In this document: in pieces, positions 35,676-48,241 of the stretch | Numbering within the stretch: position 1 is the stretch's first letter | Layout: every line of letters starts with the position of its first letter | DNA from: Pyrenopolyporus hunteri | Lineage: Eukaryota > Ascomycota > Sordariomycetes > Xylariales > Hypoxylaceae | Assembly (NCBI GenBank): GCA_902806595.1 | Contig: CADCXC010000004.1 | Location: 1,550,001-1,614,000 of the forward strand | Reading direction: 5' to 3' | Length of the DNA stretch: 64,000 nucleotides | Notes under the pieces: model-generated | Seen by the model: the letters and a program-made list of their open reading frames with translations, nothing else | Told to the model about the DNA's origin: nothing | Databases searched by the model: none | Program-made: the position numbers and the translations under genes

Positions 35676-37270
35676 GACGCTTGGAGTGATAAGTCGATAG
35701 ACTTCTGTGTAAAGAGCAATCATTAGCGATTTTCCCGTGAATAATAGCCGACAGTCGCGATAATAAGAAAAATGTGGTGAAAATGAAAACGATGCTTGCT
35801 CGCAAAGCATCAATCCTTGGCAGGGGTTGGGGGGTCAAAAGGGGTTGGATGGCTATGTAGGATAAGCAGTTATGAAAACAGGCCATATAAACATGACAGA
35901 AAAATACATATCTCACTACCATCAGGTACAATAGTAGAAGTATGAATGTGAATAATTAGATAATAGAATGAGAATGCATACCTTACACAAGAGTTAACGT
36001 GGACAAGCCTGATGGTAGTAACAGTAAGAAACCTAATAGGAAGATAGTCAGTATCGAGTTAAGGCAAACGGAAGGCAATAAAGACATCCGTGTTTCCTCA
36101 GACTTGGACAAAGTGAGTGAAAAAAAAAGGGGAAAATATGGGAACATGGTGTAGTAACGTTAACGAGCGTAACCAAGCCGACTTGAAAGGGAGAGGGGTA
36201 GCCTGTGAAGGTGTGATAGATATAAAGGGAAATGGGTTGGGCGAGGATGTTGGAAGCTATTGTTGATATAACCAATGGCCAAGTCAACAATAGCTAAGAA
36301 GCCAGTTTCCTTCCAAATGTGACAAACACTCGTCGGCCAGAAGGGAGCTCTATATACTCGGAAGGCGCTGCTTCACATCTCGTCTCGTCCTGCCATACCC
36401 TCCGATGTCTCCGGGACGCTGAGGAAAAACAGAAAGATAAGATGTGAAAGTAGTGATGAAAGGTGTATGAGAGGATAGCGAAAATGACAACAATGGAGGG
36501 CGAAAGAGACAGAGACAGCGACAGCGACAGAGCTAAACCCAGAGCCAGAGCCAGAACCAACCTTAGAGACTCTGGCTGGTAATGCCGATGCTGTTTGTAC
36601 CAAGACGGTTGTGATGAAGCGAGCGGTTCCGAGTAAAATAGAGTAGCTAGAGAGCAAGATGGGGGGAACGAAGAGATTGTGGTGATGTGTGTGATGGATG
36701 AGTGGATGTTATGCTGGGGAACAAAGTAGAGGAGAGAGAAGAAAGGGGAGAGAGAGAGAGAGAGACAGACAGAGGAATATATGATGAACGGATTGAAGAC
36801 GATTGTTTACAGAAGAAGAGTTGTACTTACCTAATGGTCTCTGAACTGGGGAAATTGGGAATGAGCCACAAGGTTTGGGCTTATTCAAAGGCAGTCGCGA
36901 AGACTCCAAGAGACTCCAAAAATGGAGGAAGGCGTAACGATGAAATGACTTGAACGTCGAAAGTCCGACGATGCGAAAGGAAGGAAGACGGGATTAGGGA
37001 TGCAGGGTTAAAGGATGTCAATCGTGGATGAAAAACCAAAGATGGCAAGCGTCGCGGAAGGACAGAGAAGACAAAATCAAGTGCGTTCTGGTTTGCAGTT
37101 ACAGTCTGGGAAGGCCAAGTGCAATTGAAGTTGCGACTGCTGTTGTTGTTTCTCGCGTGGAGGGAGTCGAGCTGAGGAAGGACGAAAGAGTTGTTTAAAT
37201 AGTCGTCGGGAGACCGTTGCTGGAGACAGGATCAGAACCAGCTCTGATTTCCAATACGGAAACATACGAA
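35676..37270 (-). promoter_or_regulatory. Long leader and promoter of the RRM gene, with a probable 5'-UTR intron
   Basis: A strong donor (ATTAG|GTAAGTAC) lies at 36830 on the minus strand, and a strong acceptor (TTTACACAG) ends at 35705, 30 nt before the start codon. If used together they define a leader intron of about 1126 bp. The interval is CT-rich on the coding strand. It contains a repeated GACAGA/GCGACA/AGCCAGA-type block near 36506-36556 and an (AG)n run near 36750-36765. Other leader introns are possible. Confidence 0.5.
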
Positions 37271-39182
37271 TCGGGCCAGGTTTATTTATCGACTGAAAAA
37301 ATAAAGAATAAAAAAATATACGAGTACACTGATGTATATTCTTTAACTTTTGCGGTGCATAGGTACTTGGCTGGGACGACGTGATATACCTATCCCCGGG
37401 TAGCTTAGGCGACGACGTCCCTCGCGATACCCACCCCTTTGATTCTACACATACATTAGGTAATTAGGTATTTATTGTGCGCCACGTACCAAAGTATCGT
37501 CGTACCTACCACCTATTGATCTTAACCCCCAGCCAATGATCCTACCTAATTAGATCTTGGTTGCTATCTGATCTTGATATTCCTGATTCTAGTCACCACC
37601 AACGTCGAGTACCTAAGATACGTATACCTAGCAACCCGTCGTAAATCAACCAAGGAATAAAAATACCTACCGATCCTCGATTTAAATATGGTAGATAATT
37701 TTATATTGATTTAACGACAACTCTAGGACTGACACCGGGGCCGTTACCTTAGGTACCTAATACATGCATAGGCGACTCAGAGTGGACAACTACCCCCTAA
37801 ACCATCTCTCCTAGGACGATAATATGAATTAAAATATAACCTCTGCTCGATAATCAACGGCTTGGATTTTAATGTGATCCATGACAAAACCTATTAACCT
37901 CCCCCTTGCTGTATTCTTGCCGTTCACTGACAGATTCTTCACATACGACCGACTTAGGGTAGCCCTGTCTACGACCCTAATATTGATGCCGACTACGTCT
38001 GTTTGTACGGATACAGTCATCGAGAAGTCTCATGCTCATAGACAGAGACGGTGAGGCGCAGCCGTTGGTAGGTTTTCTCCTTAACACAATGCATGCTGGT
38101 CACAATCGATATTTACGAGATAGTGATACCTACTAACTAGGGGTTATAGGTATGCCTTTCAAATATCATTCCAACCGTCTTTCCAACAGAATATTCGCCT
38201 CTTGCTGTCTTTTCTTCAAGGGGCACCCATAGACTCTCCGCGTGAAATACGATGTTGCGCGAACATACCACTCGACAACCCTTAGGGGATATTATTGTAG
38301 AAATAGGGAGCGGGGGCTAAGAATGCATGAGCAAATATAACTACCTACATAAATCGGAGGGTCGAGACGGATCTATAAAGCTCTCCGAATTTCTCTGAAC
38401 CATACGGAGCATGCTCAAGATCAAAGGAGATTTAAGATATAGTGAAATAAATCCCTACTTGCCGGGATATTGCGCCGGATCCAAAGCCGTTTGTGCGTCT
38501 TGTGCAGACGGAGTAAAGCTTCCTCCTTTTTAACGGAACAATGATTCGCGAAAGTTAAGATAGGTAGTTGTCTCAAAAAATAGAAGTATGAAATACCTCA
38601 TACAAAAATGACCTTTCGGCGTAGTGGTATTTCTGATAATAGTTCAGACTTGTGATCACATATGGAGTGCCTCTCAGGGGGGCAGCGGTGGCGCAATAAA
38701 TTGATAGTAATAGCTATGACTCCTTAACGCCTGACTATCGACAAATCTACGAAAGTATATGCCCCCTTTATATGTGCCGACGGCTAGCCAACTCCACATC
38801 TCCATGCCTCGGTGCCCCTATTCCAAGACACTCTACCACCCAATCCTGAAACCTTAGGAAAGCCCATAGATGCCATGCCACAAACTTGTTCAAAACAACG
38901 CGTAATCGATCTTCGAGTATGGTTTGGGGCATCGGTGGGCTTGGTCTTTAGCTGGATTTTCTTGAGGAATAGCGTCGGCTGAATATGAAGCGTTGTTGGT
39001 TGCTTTGTATCTGGCTCTTGCGGAAGTGGTTGTGTTGCCTGTAGCTGGGTAACTGACAGCTCTCTCGAATCCTAAAAAGGTAGTAACTTGGATATCTAGG
39101 TGAGTACTTCGTGAGGGGTAGTGGCCATCTGTTTGTGCATGGTATGCTGCTGCGTAAAATGTGATATGGATCATGAAGGCAC
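37271..39182. other. Intergenic DNA without recognised genes
   Basis: About 1.9 kb of moderately AT-rich DNA, with scattered TACCTA words near 37450-37680 and 37750. No open frame has recognisable motifs, and no splice-linked series stands out. Confidence 0.5.
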
Positions 39183-39452
39183 TTAGAACACGTATTTGAT
39201 GTGTATCTCGGCGTCCTCGATAGCTTCGGGGGTGGCCGAGCCCCGTGGGCCATTGAAGTCGAGTCTGGCGTAGACACCCACCTGGCCGGCGAACAGACGA
39301 GCTTCGACGTCGGTCGTTCGAACCAGAAAGTTGATAACCCCTTCCACGCGCCATAGCTCCATGCTCGGGCAGCGACGCGGGCTTAGGTTATAACGCCAGA
39401 GCACACCCTCCGTTACGACGTTAATATAGAGTCCGAATGGTGTTCTCACCGT
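39183..39452 (-). CDS. Candidate 3'-terminal exon of an unrecognised protein
   Basis: An open frame of 89 codons ends at a TAA. It begins right after a plausible acceptor (CTACCCACCAG) and reads TVRTPFGLYINVVTEGVLW, continuing to a tail AEDAEIHIKYVF-like (exact end EDAEIHIKYVF). Residue use is protein-like: Trp, Tyr, Val and Arg are well mixed, with no low complexity. I do not recognise the family. Upstream exons could lie between 39453 and 40257, including the short frame that starts at 40257, but I could not build a convincing in-frame chain. It may also be a decayed gene. Confidence 0.3.
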   Translation of the reverse strand, partial: TVRTPFGLYINVVTEGVLWRYNLSPRRCPSMELWRVEGVINFLVRTTDVEARLFAGQVGVYARLDFNGPRGSATPEAIEDAEIHIKYVF

Positions 39453-40089
39453 CTGGTGGGTAGATATGAATATGCAGGTATATAACGTTCGTCTATGCTT
39501 ACTGCCCGCCCGGTGTTTTGGTGTTGCTTGAGGTACTGCTTAGGGTACTAATTTTTAATTATATCTGCTGGTGGACAACATGCCAGCACTGCATTCTGCG
39601 TTTTCGGTCATGTGTATAATCGTTGGGTGTAGAAACCGAGGGCGACTAAGAATGAGGCCATTGCCTCGAAGGCACACAATATGACCGATAGCTCCTCCAC
39701 TCGCGAGGGGATCCGACGAAAACCCCCTTGCTTTCAACGCACTCCATAGGGTAAACGACCGAAGTGGTTCCATCTAATCTGGTAAGCCTTTTTCGTGATG
39801 TCGTGGGATTGTTCTCACTCCGTGCTAAGGGCCCTAATGGCTACGCGGACCGCCAACCCACCGTACTAGGTAATAATTTGATGAGACGAGGAAAGATAAG
39901 GTTGGATTTCTCGGGGAGTCTCGATAGAGGGCTTGAGAATGGCGGGTTGAATGTGTAGTATGATGGCTGAGCCCGTCATCTCAATCGAAGCTCTGGGTGT
40001 AGCAGGGTTGAACCGGGTATGTGTCAGCTGGAGGTGGACGGATTGGGGCCCGACAAGTCCTGAAGTAAGTAAACCTAGTAGCCAAGTTT

Positions 40090-40257
40090 TTAGCCTGGTG
40101 TTCGCCTGGTATGTAAAATCCATTTCCGAAGTGCAGTTCTAAGATCTTTAGATTGGGCGAGGGGCTGCGGTGGAAGACTTCCGAGAGCTAGGAAGGATCT
40201 GAGCGCCCCGAAGGCACCTAATTCGACAAGCGTTTCCTCGGTTTCCTGGTCGAACAT
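40090..40257 (-). CDS. Candidate short ORF or first exon, 55 codons
   Basis: An ATG at 40257 (context CACAGCCATGT) opens a 55-codon frame beginning MFDQETEETLVELGAFGAL and ending at a TAA. About 150 nt upstream on this strand is rich in CAA/CAC words, which is typical of fungal 5' UTRs and argues that the ATG is real. I do not recognise the peptide. It could be a small protein, or the first exon of a gene continuing toward 39183. Confidence 0.3.
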   Translation of the reverse strand: MFDQETEETLVELGAFGALRSFLALGSLPPQPLAQSKDLRTALRKWILHTRRTPG

Positions 40258-41303
40258 GGCTGTGAGGGAGATCAGGGATGATGGTGGTTAACGATTGCGA
40301 TGTTTATGAAAGCGGCAATGGCTGTGATGGTGATAATAGCAGTAATAGTTGTTATTGTTGCTGTTTCTCGTGCTTCTAGCCAACATGTACGCATGCGTGC
40401 TCGTGTATCTGTGTGGTTGATGTTCTGCAACGAAGGTTACGTAGGTATTTATAGAAGAAGTTAAGGACTTCCACAATGTTGCTTGAGTTCCCTAGTAGTT
40501 TCCTTGTTGATATCTGCGCTGTTCTAACGCTGGTAACTTCCTGAACCTTCAAGATGAAGGAGTGGTGCTTAGGGTAGCGTCCCATGCAATAGGTATTTAC
40601 ACGTACTTACCTACATGTAGGTAAGTAGGTCGACGTTATACTTCATTGACATACCTACTGTAAACTTGCACCTGCAGGAGAAAATAAGAAGTGCAGAGAG
40701 CTTTCCTGATCATTCTATGATGCTAATTTACGCCCGAAGCTCCATTGCCTACTTGGAAATTATTGATGGTAGTGACTGCTGGGGTGTGGTACCCGTTGGA
40801 AAGGGGTTGGCGTGCTGTTGCTATGGTTGGGCCGCCGAACACATCCAACGTGCCTAATCATGCCAAGGTGGACTTGGATTATATGGTTAGCTGTTTCTCG
40901 TACCGGTCTAAGTTATTGATGTGTTCCTAAGACTGCGTCAATACGTAATTGGGTAAGGTAGGTAGACAACCTATTTTCGAGATGAATGCACATCACGAGA
41001 CATTCTTCCCTGGTGGAGGAACGGCTTCCAGCTTTGAAAGTTGAACGCAAGAACTCAATCTATAGATGTAATCATTAGGTTGGGTGCCATTATATATACG
41101 CAAAAGAACACGCAGAGCTGCATTAGAACGCGTTGCTGATGCCTAACCCGAGATCATGCCAGTGGGCTGGGCAAGCCAATCCAATAAAGCCCACACACCT
41201 CCTTGACTCCAGAAGATCAGCAGCGAATCTCTTCTATGCAAATCTATTTATCCGTAAAGCTCGCCCTCATATGCACTCAAAGTACACGTCTACCCCGTAC
41301 GCC
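40258..41303. other. Intergenic region downstream of the P450 reductase
   Basis: Contains the leader of the short candidate ORF and the 3' flank of the P450 reductase. A TAGGTA/TACCTA cluster with a foldback (TACCTACATGTAGGTAAGTAGG) lies near 40609-40630. No gene is supported. Confidence 0.5.
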
Positions 41304-43552
41304 TTATGACCAGACATCCTCCTGTATATAGTTGTTAGTGTTACTGGCGGCAAGGAGCGGATCGACGAGATATGAAATTGGGAGTAGGGGGACAATATCT
41401 GGTAGGTGGCATATGCAAGGCTCGGCACGGTATGGCTTACCTGGTATTGGTTCGTTGCTCTCATGTTTTTGACTATCTCCTCTGCTTTCGCCTCGGGGAT
41501 ACCGCGTTGCTCGGAAATGATTTGGGCTAACACGGCATTGACTTCTCGGGCCATATTTGCTGCGTCACCGCACACGTAGAGGTAGGCCTTCTTTTCGAGT
41601 AATTCGTTGACCTCTTTAGACCTCTCCTTCAGTCGATGTTGCACGTATACCTTCTTGGGTCCTTCCCGCGAGAAAGCAGTGATCATCTCGAATTTGTCGC
41701 CGAGGGCTTTCTTGTAGTCCTACAATTGTTGTCAGTCATAGCCCGAATCCGTGCGGACGACATTACATACCTCCCATTCCGATTCGTACATGAAGTCCTC
41801 ATTTCTTCTTCGGCAGCCAAAGAAAAGTAGCGTACGACCAACATCCACGCCAGATTCGGCTTGCTTCGCGCGTTCCTGTACGAATCCGCGGAAGGGGGCG
41901 ACACCAGTACCAGGTCCGATAAGGATAATAGGCTTGGACGGATCGGAAGGCAGCTTGAAATTCGAGTGACGCACGTGTACAGGTACGTGAATACCGTCGT
42001 ACTTGTTCCTCGGGCCGTGGATTTCGTAGGTAAGTCCGAATGGTTCGGGGTTAGGATCGCCGTTCTGCTTCTGTTTAAGAGCCAGCAGGTAGTTGGTAGC
42101 CACACCCTTGAAGGGATCGGCACGGCCGGGGATCAACTGATTCTCAACGACAGCGGTGATGGAAATCTTTTTAGGCTGGACCAAGGAGGAAGACGAAATC
42201 GAGTAGTAACGGGGTTGAAGCTTATTGAGACCTTCGATAAAAGCGGAGAAGGGGACGTTGGTCCATTTCTTGCCGCCGCTAACGACGCTCAAGGTCCTCG
42301 CGATATTGTAGTGGTTCTTGCTGATCTTGTCCTGGAAGTAGTCCTTATCGCTGCCGAGCTTAGCCATTTCCGCCTTGGTAGCGTCGTCCGGAGCGAATGC
42401 AGATAACGTGCCCAAGAATTGACGAGATACGGGTGCGCCAATCTCGAGGTGGTATCGGACGATGGCGTCGTAGGTCGTGGGTGTGGGGAATGGCACCTTA
42501 GCTGTGGGTTCGAGAGCTTTGACGCTAATAACCGTATCCCGTTTGCTTTCGAGTCCAAGGATGTTGAGGAACAGATCAACCTCTTGCCCGGCATTAGTGG
42601 GCCAAACAGCAATATGGTCGCCAGTCTGGTACGTCAGATTAGAGCCGCTAATGTCGACCTCCAAGTGCAGGCAGTTCCTATCCTTGACGTTGAACAATTC
42701 TTTGGATTCGGCAATAGGCGCAATGTACGGGTTGTGGGCATTGAAGGGGCCCTTGGCGGTTCCTTCGAGATGCATCTTGTTGGGTTCGCCCAGATAGACC
42801 TCAGGTGAATCCTTGGTAAGGCCCTCTCGCTCAACAATGCTGAAAATAGGTTCGTAGACGGCTTCCCGCTCTTCGAGGCCCATCTTTTCTGCTAACGCAG
42901 CCCACATGGGATCCTTCCACGCCAAGAAGTCTTCTTCCATAGTACCAGCGCCGTCGTCACCTTCGCCAGCTTCGCCGATTCTGTTGGCACCCAGTTTCTG
43001 TAAAGCCTTGTTGACGTTGCGGACCATGGAGTTGTAGTGCTCATAGGTGTTGTTGCCTAGACCGAAAGCGACGTAGTTGAGGTTTCCGAGAGGAGGGTCG
43101 GCGCCCTGAGAGAAAGCCACATCTTCGCCGGTAATGAACTCGTAGAAATCGACGGCGTTGTCGGTGGGTTCTCCCTCGCCGTACGTAGCCAGCACAAACA
43201 TGACAATCTTGTCGGAGGGGATTTCATCAAGGTTATCATAGTCGTAGTCTTCGAGGTCGGCCACCATGGTTTCCAAGCCGAATCGGCTTTTACCTTCTTT
43301 TGCCAACCTCGAGGCGTAGTCCTCGGCCGTACCAGTTTGCGAACCGTAGAAGATGACGCAGTTTTTGCCGGACTCTTCCATCTTCTCGATGATGTTTCTC
43401 GTCTTCCCCGCCTTGAGTCCGTTCCCATTGGCAAATGCATTTGCGTACGGATCTTTAGTAACGCCCCAGTATTTTCCCTTGGTGAAGTAGGCGGCGGTGC
43501 CGACAAGAATGGCAGCAAGGACAACGATGTCCAGGGTGTCAAGCTGGGCCAT
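41304..43552 (-). CDS. NCP1/CPR: NADPH-cytochrome P450 reductase
   Basis: Diflavin reductase of the ER membrane that passes electrons from NADPH to P450s (for example Erg11) and other haem proteins. The exons are 43552-41771, 41719-41441 and 41321-41304, giving 692 aa. The introns are 51 and 119 bp, and the last exon of 18 nt encodes only EDVWS and the stop. An N-terminal anchor (about residues 8-24, IVVLAAILVGTAAYF) precedes the FMN domain (FYGSQTGTAEDYA from 68, ATYGEGEPTDNA). The FAD domain shows PRYYSISSSS. The NADPH site is ILIGPGTGVAPFRGFVQER, and CGDAANMAREV follows. The C-terminal Trp that stacks on FAD is present in VWS. Full length for the family; the single reductase usually serves all microsomal P450s. 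Confidence 0.96.
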
Positions 43553-46149
43553 CTTGACGACTTGGCTACGAGGAGCTGGCTCGCACTTGAGTTTTTTGTG
43601 TCACGACGAGAAGATTGACGCCTCGGAACGGTGCGGCGAACGAGAATATGGGAACCAATATAGGCAAAGGTCGTTCTAGGTCATGGGACTACGGCTACCG
43701 GTTTGCAGGGCTTCAGCCAAAAGAAGACGCTGCAACGCTGCAACGTGTTCGGGCGCGTCGTCGACCGAAGAAAGGAGCGGCAGGATTGGGGAACTCCTGG
43801 GAATTCTCAGCTCGAAAAAAAAAAGCCACACAAGGCAGAGGGCTGTTCCAAGAAATAAATACTAAAAGAGAAAAGTAATAACCCCCCCTGTCGGATTCGT
43901 TGGGACGAGATACGAACACGGTGGGATCATACGATTACGATAGAAGGAAAAGAGAGGGACGAGAAGGGAACAAGGCCCTCGACTTTGAAATGTGTGCGTG
44001 GCGTGGTCTGGCGGGAGGTGTGGTCTGGGAAGAGGAACCGGAGAGAAATGGGCGACTGTGGTGGGATTTCTTTTCAAGATAAGCATAAGCGTGGCTACTT
44101 TATTAGTGGTCCAGCGGTCCCCATGTACAATACTTGAGGCCAGACTAGCAAAAAACATCGGAGATCTCTGGGAGAACGACGGGCGAATTACATGTACCTG
44201 GACAAGTACCGCAGTTTTAGCGTATGTAGGTGTTATTCCTGCCTGTTACCTAGTACATACCTACCTGTCTGCCTGTGTAGGTGGTGTTAGCGTCCCTTGG
44301 ACCCTTTCCGAAATTGTGCCAGGGTACGTGGGGACGCGCTAACATGTGTGTATGTACCCTAAAGGTAAATGAAACATGGCCTATTATATTGTATTGTAGG
44401 TACCTTCGACAGCGTCCATAGTGGCTGCCTACATAGACCCGCGGAGATTCGTTGAAAATATTACCTAAGGTAATACCTACCCGCCTGCGTAACTTGAGGG
44501 CGGATTGGTGGTACCTAGGTAGGTACCTAGGTAAGGATGTAGTTGAGTGGTGAAAAGATACCTGGGTACATGGTCATACGTTACATGATAAAGTTCCCGT
44601 GGTTCTATAAATTGAAGCAATTTACTTAGGGCCGCGAAGGGCTGCAACGCCTAGGCACCTCCCTTCTATGTATTATGATGATATTATTATGAATTTAGTT
44701 AAGCGATCTAAACTACGTGCATCGATCGTGTCCTTCGCCATCGAGCCTCCTCTTCATTGCCGTAACGCCTCGGGTTGCGTAGCTTGAACACTAGTGGCTG
44801 CATTCCCAACTCCTCCCCCGAGAAGAAGACAGACACCAAGTTGAACCCCCCCCTCCCCTTTCAAAGATGCGCCGAGCCCCGACTCGCTCGTTGGCTTCGG
44901 AACATCCAATCGGCTACCGCACGTCCTATTGTTCCCAGACTCGGCAATTCTCGCCCTGCAGCAAACTAGGTCTTGCTCTGACCTTCTGCCTTCTTCTATG
45001 AATGCATAACTCCGCCGACTTAGCAACCTCCCGTCGGCTAGCTTCACATCCGATGAAACACATCAAATTCGGCATCTGTCTGGTTCCCTTTATACATAGG
45101 TGGGTAGTTAAGAGGCAATAGGTCATCTCCTAACTTTGCCCGTAGCCGTGTTGTGCCACTTTTGAATGCCCTCTGTATGTAGGTAGGTATGCTCGAGTTC
45201 AACATGTAGACGTCTCTCGGCGAACAATTTCCCTCCTTTTCCACCAATTTCCAAACTTGCCTGTATGGTATGATCCGTAAGCCGTAAGCCGTTCAGCTGT
45301 TGTGCCACTGGAAGCATTCGCCTGTATTGTACGTTAGGTATTGATTTGTATGATTAAATGCGCTGCCGTCTCCCTCCGTCACCTGCCTACTTTTACGTCA
45401 ATGCTAAGAAAAGTAAGCCTACAACATATGGGGTAGATAGATATCTAGGCGGGCACGTGCTATTGATAAGGTATAAAAGAAGCACTTGCATAGAGATTTT
45501 TAAGCCTTGATAACGCTGACGGACTTGTTGAGGCTTTGGGAATTCCCTGGTCGGCGGATCGGCGGACCCGCGTATAATCCGGACCATCCGAACGAATGGA
45601 AGCGGTGTCTTCAAAGCGGTGCGCAAGTAATTATTTAATCTCAATCGGCATCTATCTTCCAGGTTTCTTTTCCATACCCTCCGAGTTAATCGGGAAAGAA
45701 TACTCCGGTCGTATAGTTATGTAGGGGTAATTAGCTGTCTCTTCCCAAAGTTGCAGAATGTGGAGTCTCAAGTTGTCTCTTTGCCTAGAGTCTTATTTTC
45801 TACCTACCTGCCTACCTGCCTACCTAGTAAATGTTTGTTTTATAAAACCGATAAACTCACAAATTAACAAAAGACATAACCCTACCCACATCCTATTAAT
45901 ACTTGGCTTTGCCCAGCCTACGAGTGTTTATACATACCACCTACATATTACATGCATACATGGCAGGTAATCTCCTCAGCCGATGCGCTTTGGGCGATGA
46001 CTAATGGAAGATTCTATCATCCACATGATTATCTCGCATTTTAACCTCTGTTCAATAAAAAGCCATAGCTGGACCTTTTATACCTTAGAACCGTACCACG
46101 TACCTTTTTATATGGGATCGGCTAGTTCGTAAACGGACCTTACGTTGCG
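43553..46149. other. Large intergenic region upstream of the P450 reductase
   Basis: Promoter of the reductase, then about 2 kb without a recognisable gene. It is dense in TACCTA/TAGGTA words (44200-44545, 45780-45830). Two copies of CCTAGGT lie within a perfect local duplication (GGTACCTAGGTA) at 44510-44532. Composition turns AT-rich at the right end. Confidence 0.5.
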
Positions 46150-47200
46150 ATATTTAAGGATTTTATAACATTGGGTTAATAACTTATATATTAATATTAT
46201 ATTTATATAAATTATTATATATAATTTTTAAAGCGGTTTTTTTATAATATTTACGAAAATATATTTAATTATAAAAATTTTAAAATTAATGTTTATTAAT
46301 ACGTTTTAAAATAATATTATTAATTATATAAATAAATTTAAATATATTCGAATTAATAAAAAATTACGTTTTTATTAAAGTTATTTTATATTATAAATTA
46401 AAAACGAAATTTTATTAAAAAAAATAAAACGAAATAATTTTAATTATAAAATATCGTAATCGAAAAACGTCGTATTAATATTTAAATTATTATTATAATA
46501 AAATATTTTAAATATTATTTATTTTTATTCGCGCGTATATTTAATAATTTATTATATATATATAATATATAATAATTTTATTTTATTTTATTTATATATA
46601 TTATAATATAATATTTAAAATATTTTATCGAATATATATATTTAAAATAAAAATTTATTTTTTAATATTTTTATAATATATTTATATTTAAAAATAATTT
46701 AAATATAATCGAAAAAAAAAATTTATTATATAATTATTATATATATATATTATAATAAAATAAATAAAATTTATAAATAAATTTTATAATTTTTTTATAT
46801 TAATTAAAATTTAACGTAAAATTAATAAAAATTTAAATTTTTTAATAAAATTAAAATTATTTAAAAATTTATTATATAATAAATTTAAATTTTTCGAAAT
46901 ATATATATACGTTTATATTATTCGATAATAAAATAAATCGTATAATAATTTTTAAATTAAATTATATTAATAATTTTAATAAATAAAATTAATTCGAAAA
47001 AAAAAAAATATAAAAATAATTTTAATTATAAAAAAACGTATTTTATTTCGAATTATTTTAAAAAAAAACTTTATATTTATAAATCGTAAAAAACGATTTA
47101 ATATTAAATTAATATAATAAATTATTTAACGCGATTTATAAATATAAAAAAAATTCGTAAAACTTTAACTTATAACTATAATATATATAAAACGGGCTTA
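46150..47200. other. AT-rich island with CpG-only residual cytosines (probable RIP relic)
   Basis: About 1 kb made almost entirely of A and T, with no coding capacity. In the core (about 46300-47040) nearly every C is followed by G, and nearly every G is preceded by C. I found only a few exceptions (for example the lone G near 46378), and exceptions increase at the two edges. This is what loss of cytosine in CpA, CpT and CpC on both strands would leave, so I infer a repeat-derived sequence saturated by RIP or a similar deamination process. The flanks both carry the word ACCACGT (near 46096 and, inverted, near 47202), a possible trace of element ends. No transposon protein can be read. Confidence 0.7.
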
Positions 47201-48241
47201 TAAACCACGTGGTGATACCGATAACTCTAGCGCCGTACATATACACTAGCGCCATAAGTAATAGGTAGGTAGGTACCTTAGTACTCATATATAGTATGTA
47301 CAGTACGTAAATTTCTTGAATGGCTGCGGGGGCTGTACCTGAAGTCCCTGAACCAGTCGCCCAACCTCCCGCTGGTGTATGGCCCTTGCAGAAGACCCCT
47401 GCCCTGCATGGAAGGACAAGCTAAAAAGGCTCTGATTGACCCGGGTTCCTTGCGGTCGGACTTCAGGAGAGGGATACAGTACGTACAGTATCAACATTTT
47501 ATTGGTGACAGAAAGTTGACGGCAGACGAAATACGTCAAGAGAGGAGGGAAAAAAATTATTATGGTAAGATCGATACCAGATGTTGCCCTGGCTCGAACT
47601 TAGCACCACGAGGCCGACGACTTCAAACCAGTGGAACGAATAGTTCAATCGTCCATTGAGCATTGCTGGACCCAATTTGCATTGCATCGATTACGTCGAA
47701 TTACATAGATGCTTCATTCGCATTATGCGGTGACTTGCGGCATGGGATATCCTATATCACATTCCAGGTCATCATAGCCGCCCCCCCGGAAGTATTGGTA
47801 CCTACCTACGCGTACATACAATACAATACGTCAGTTGGTAATAATAATAGGGGACCTGGAGGGGAAGAAGAAGAAGAAGAAGAAGAAGGCTGGAGGAGAG
47901 AACCCAGTCAAGAATAATCCGAAAAAATAAGTAAAAGTAAAAGTAAAAGAAAAAAAGAAAAAAAAAAAGAAAGGAAGACATACATACATACATAGAGAAG
48001 AGAGAGTGACAGCAAGTCATCGTGGCCCCCTCCAAATAACCCAAAAATACTACCATCATAACCTCGTCAAGCTCTCCTCTCTCCTCCCTTTCGTCCACAT
48101 TAATCGAATCCCCAGTCTCGCCTAGACGCCCGGACACCAAGACACACCCGGACACACCCAGACCCAGACCATATTTATTGGGGTCTGTGAAGTCCGCCTT
48201 ATCTTACTGTACCGGTATATCATGGGCATCGAAGCTCAACG
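47201..48241. other. Intergenic region upstream of PAG1
   Basis: Normal composition resumes. Open frames on both strands at 47285-47660 overlap each other and lack motifs. Simple repeats include (GAA)n at about 47863-47888 and (ACAT)n near 47977-47994. The right half is the probable PAG1 promoter and leader. No gene is supported. Confidence 0.5.

Noticed and set aside
38590..38700. A-box-like CGGCGTAGTGG suggesting a tRNA gene
   Set aside because: The downstream B-box candidate (GTTCAGACT) breaks the conserved positions, and no cloverleaf stems pair.
47575..47640. B-box-like GTTCGAGCC on the minus strand, possible tRNA or SINE
   Set aside because: Flanking bases cannot form a T stem (CTAAG against CAGGG), and I found no A box at a suitable distance.
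47285..47660. Overlapping open frames beside the AT island as a transposon protein remnant
   Set aside because: I could not read any reverse transcriptase, integrase or transposase motif, and both strands are about equally open.
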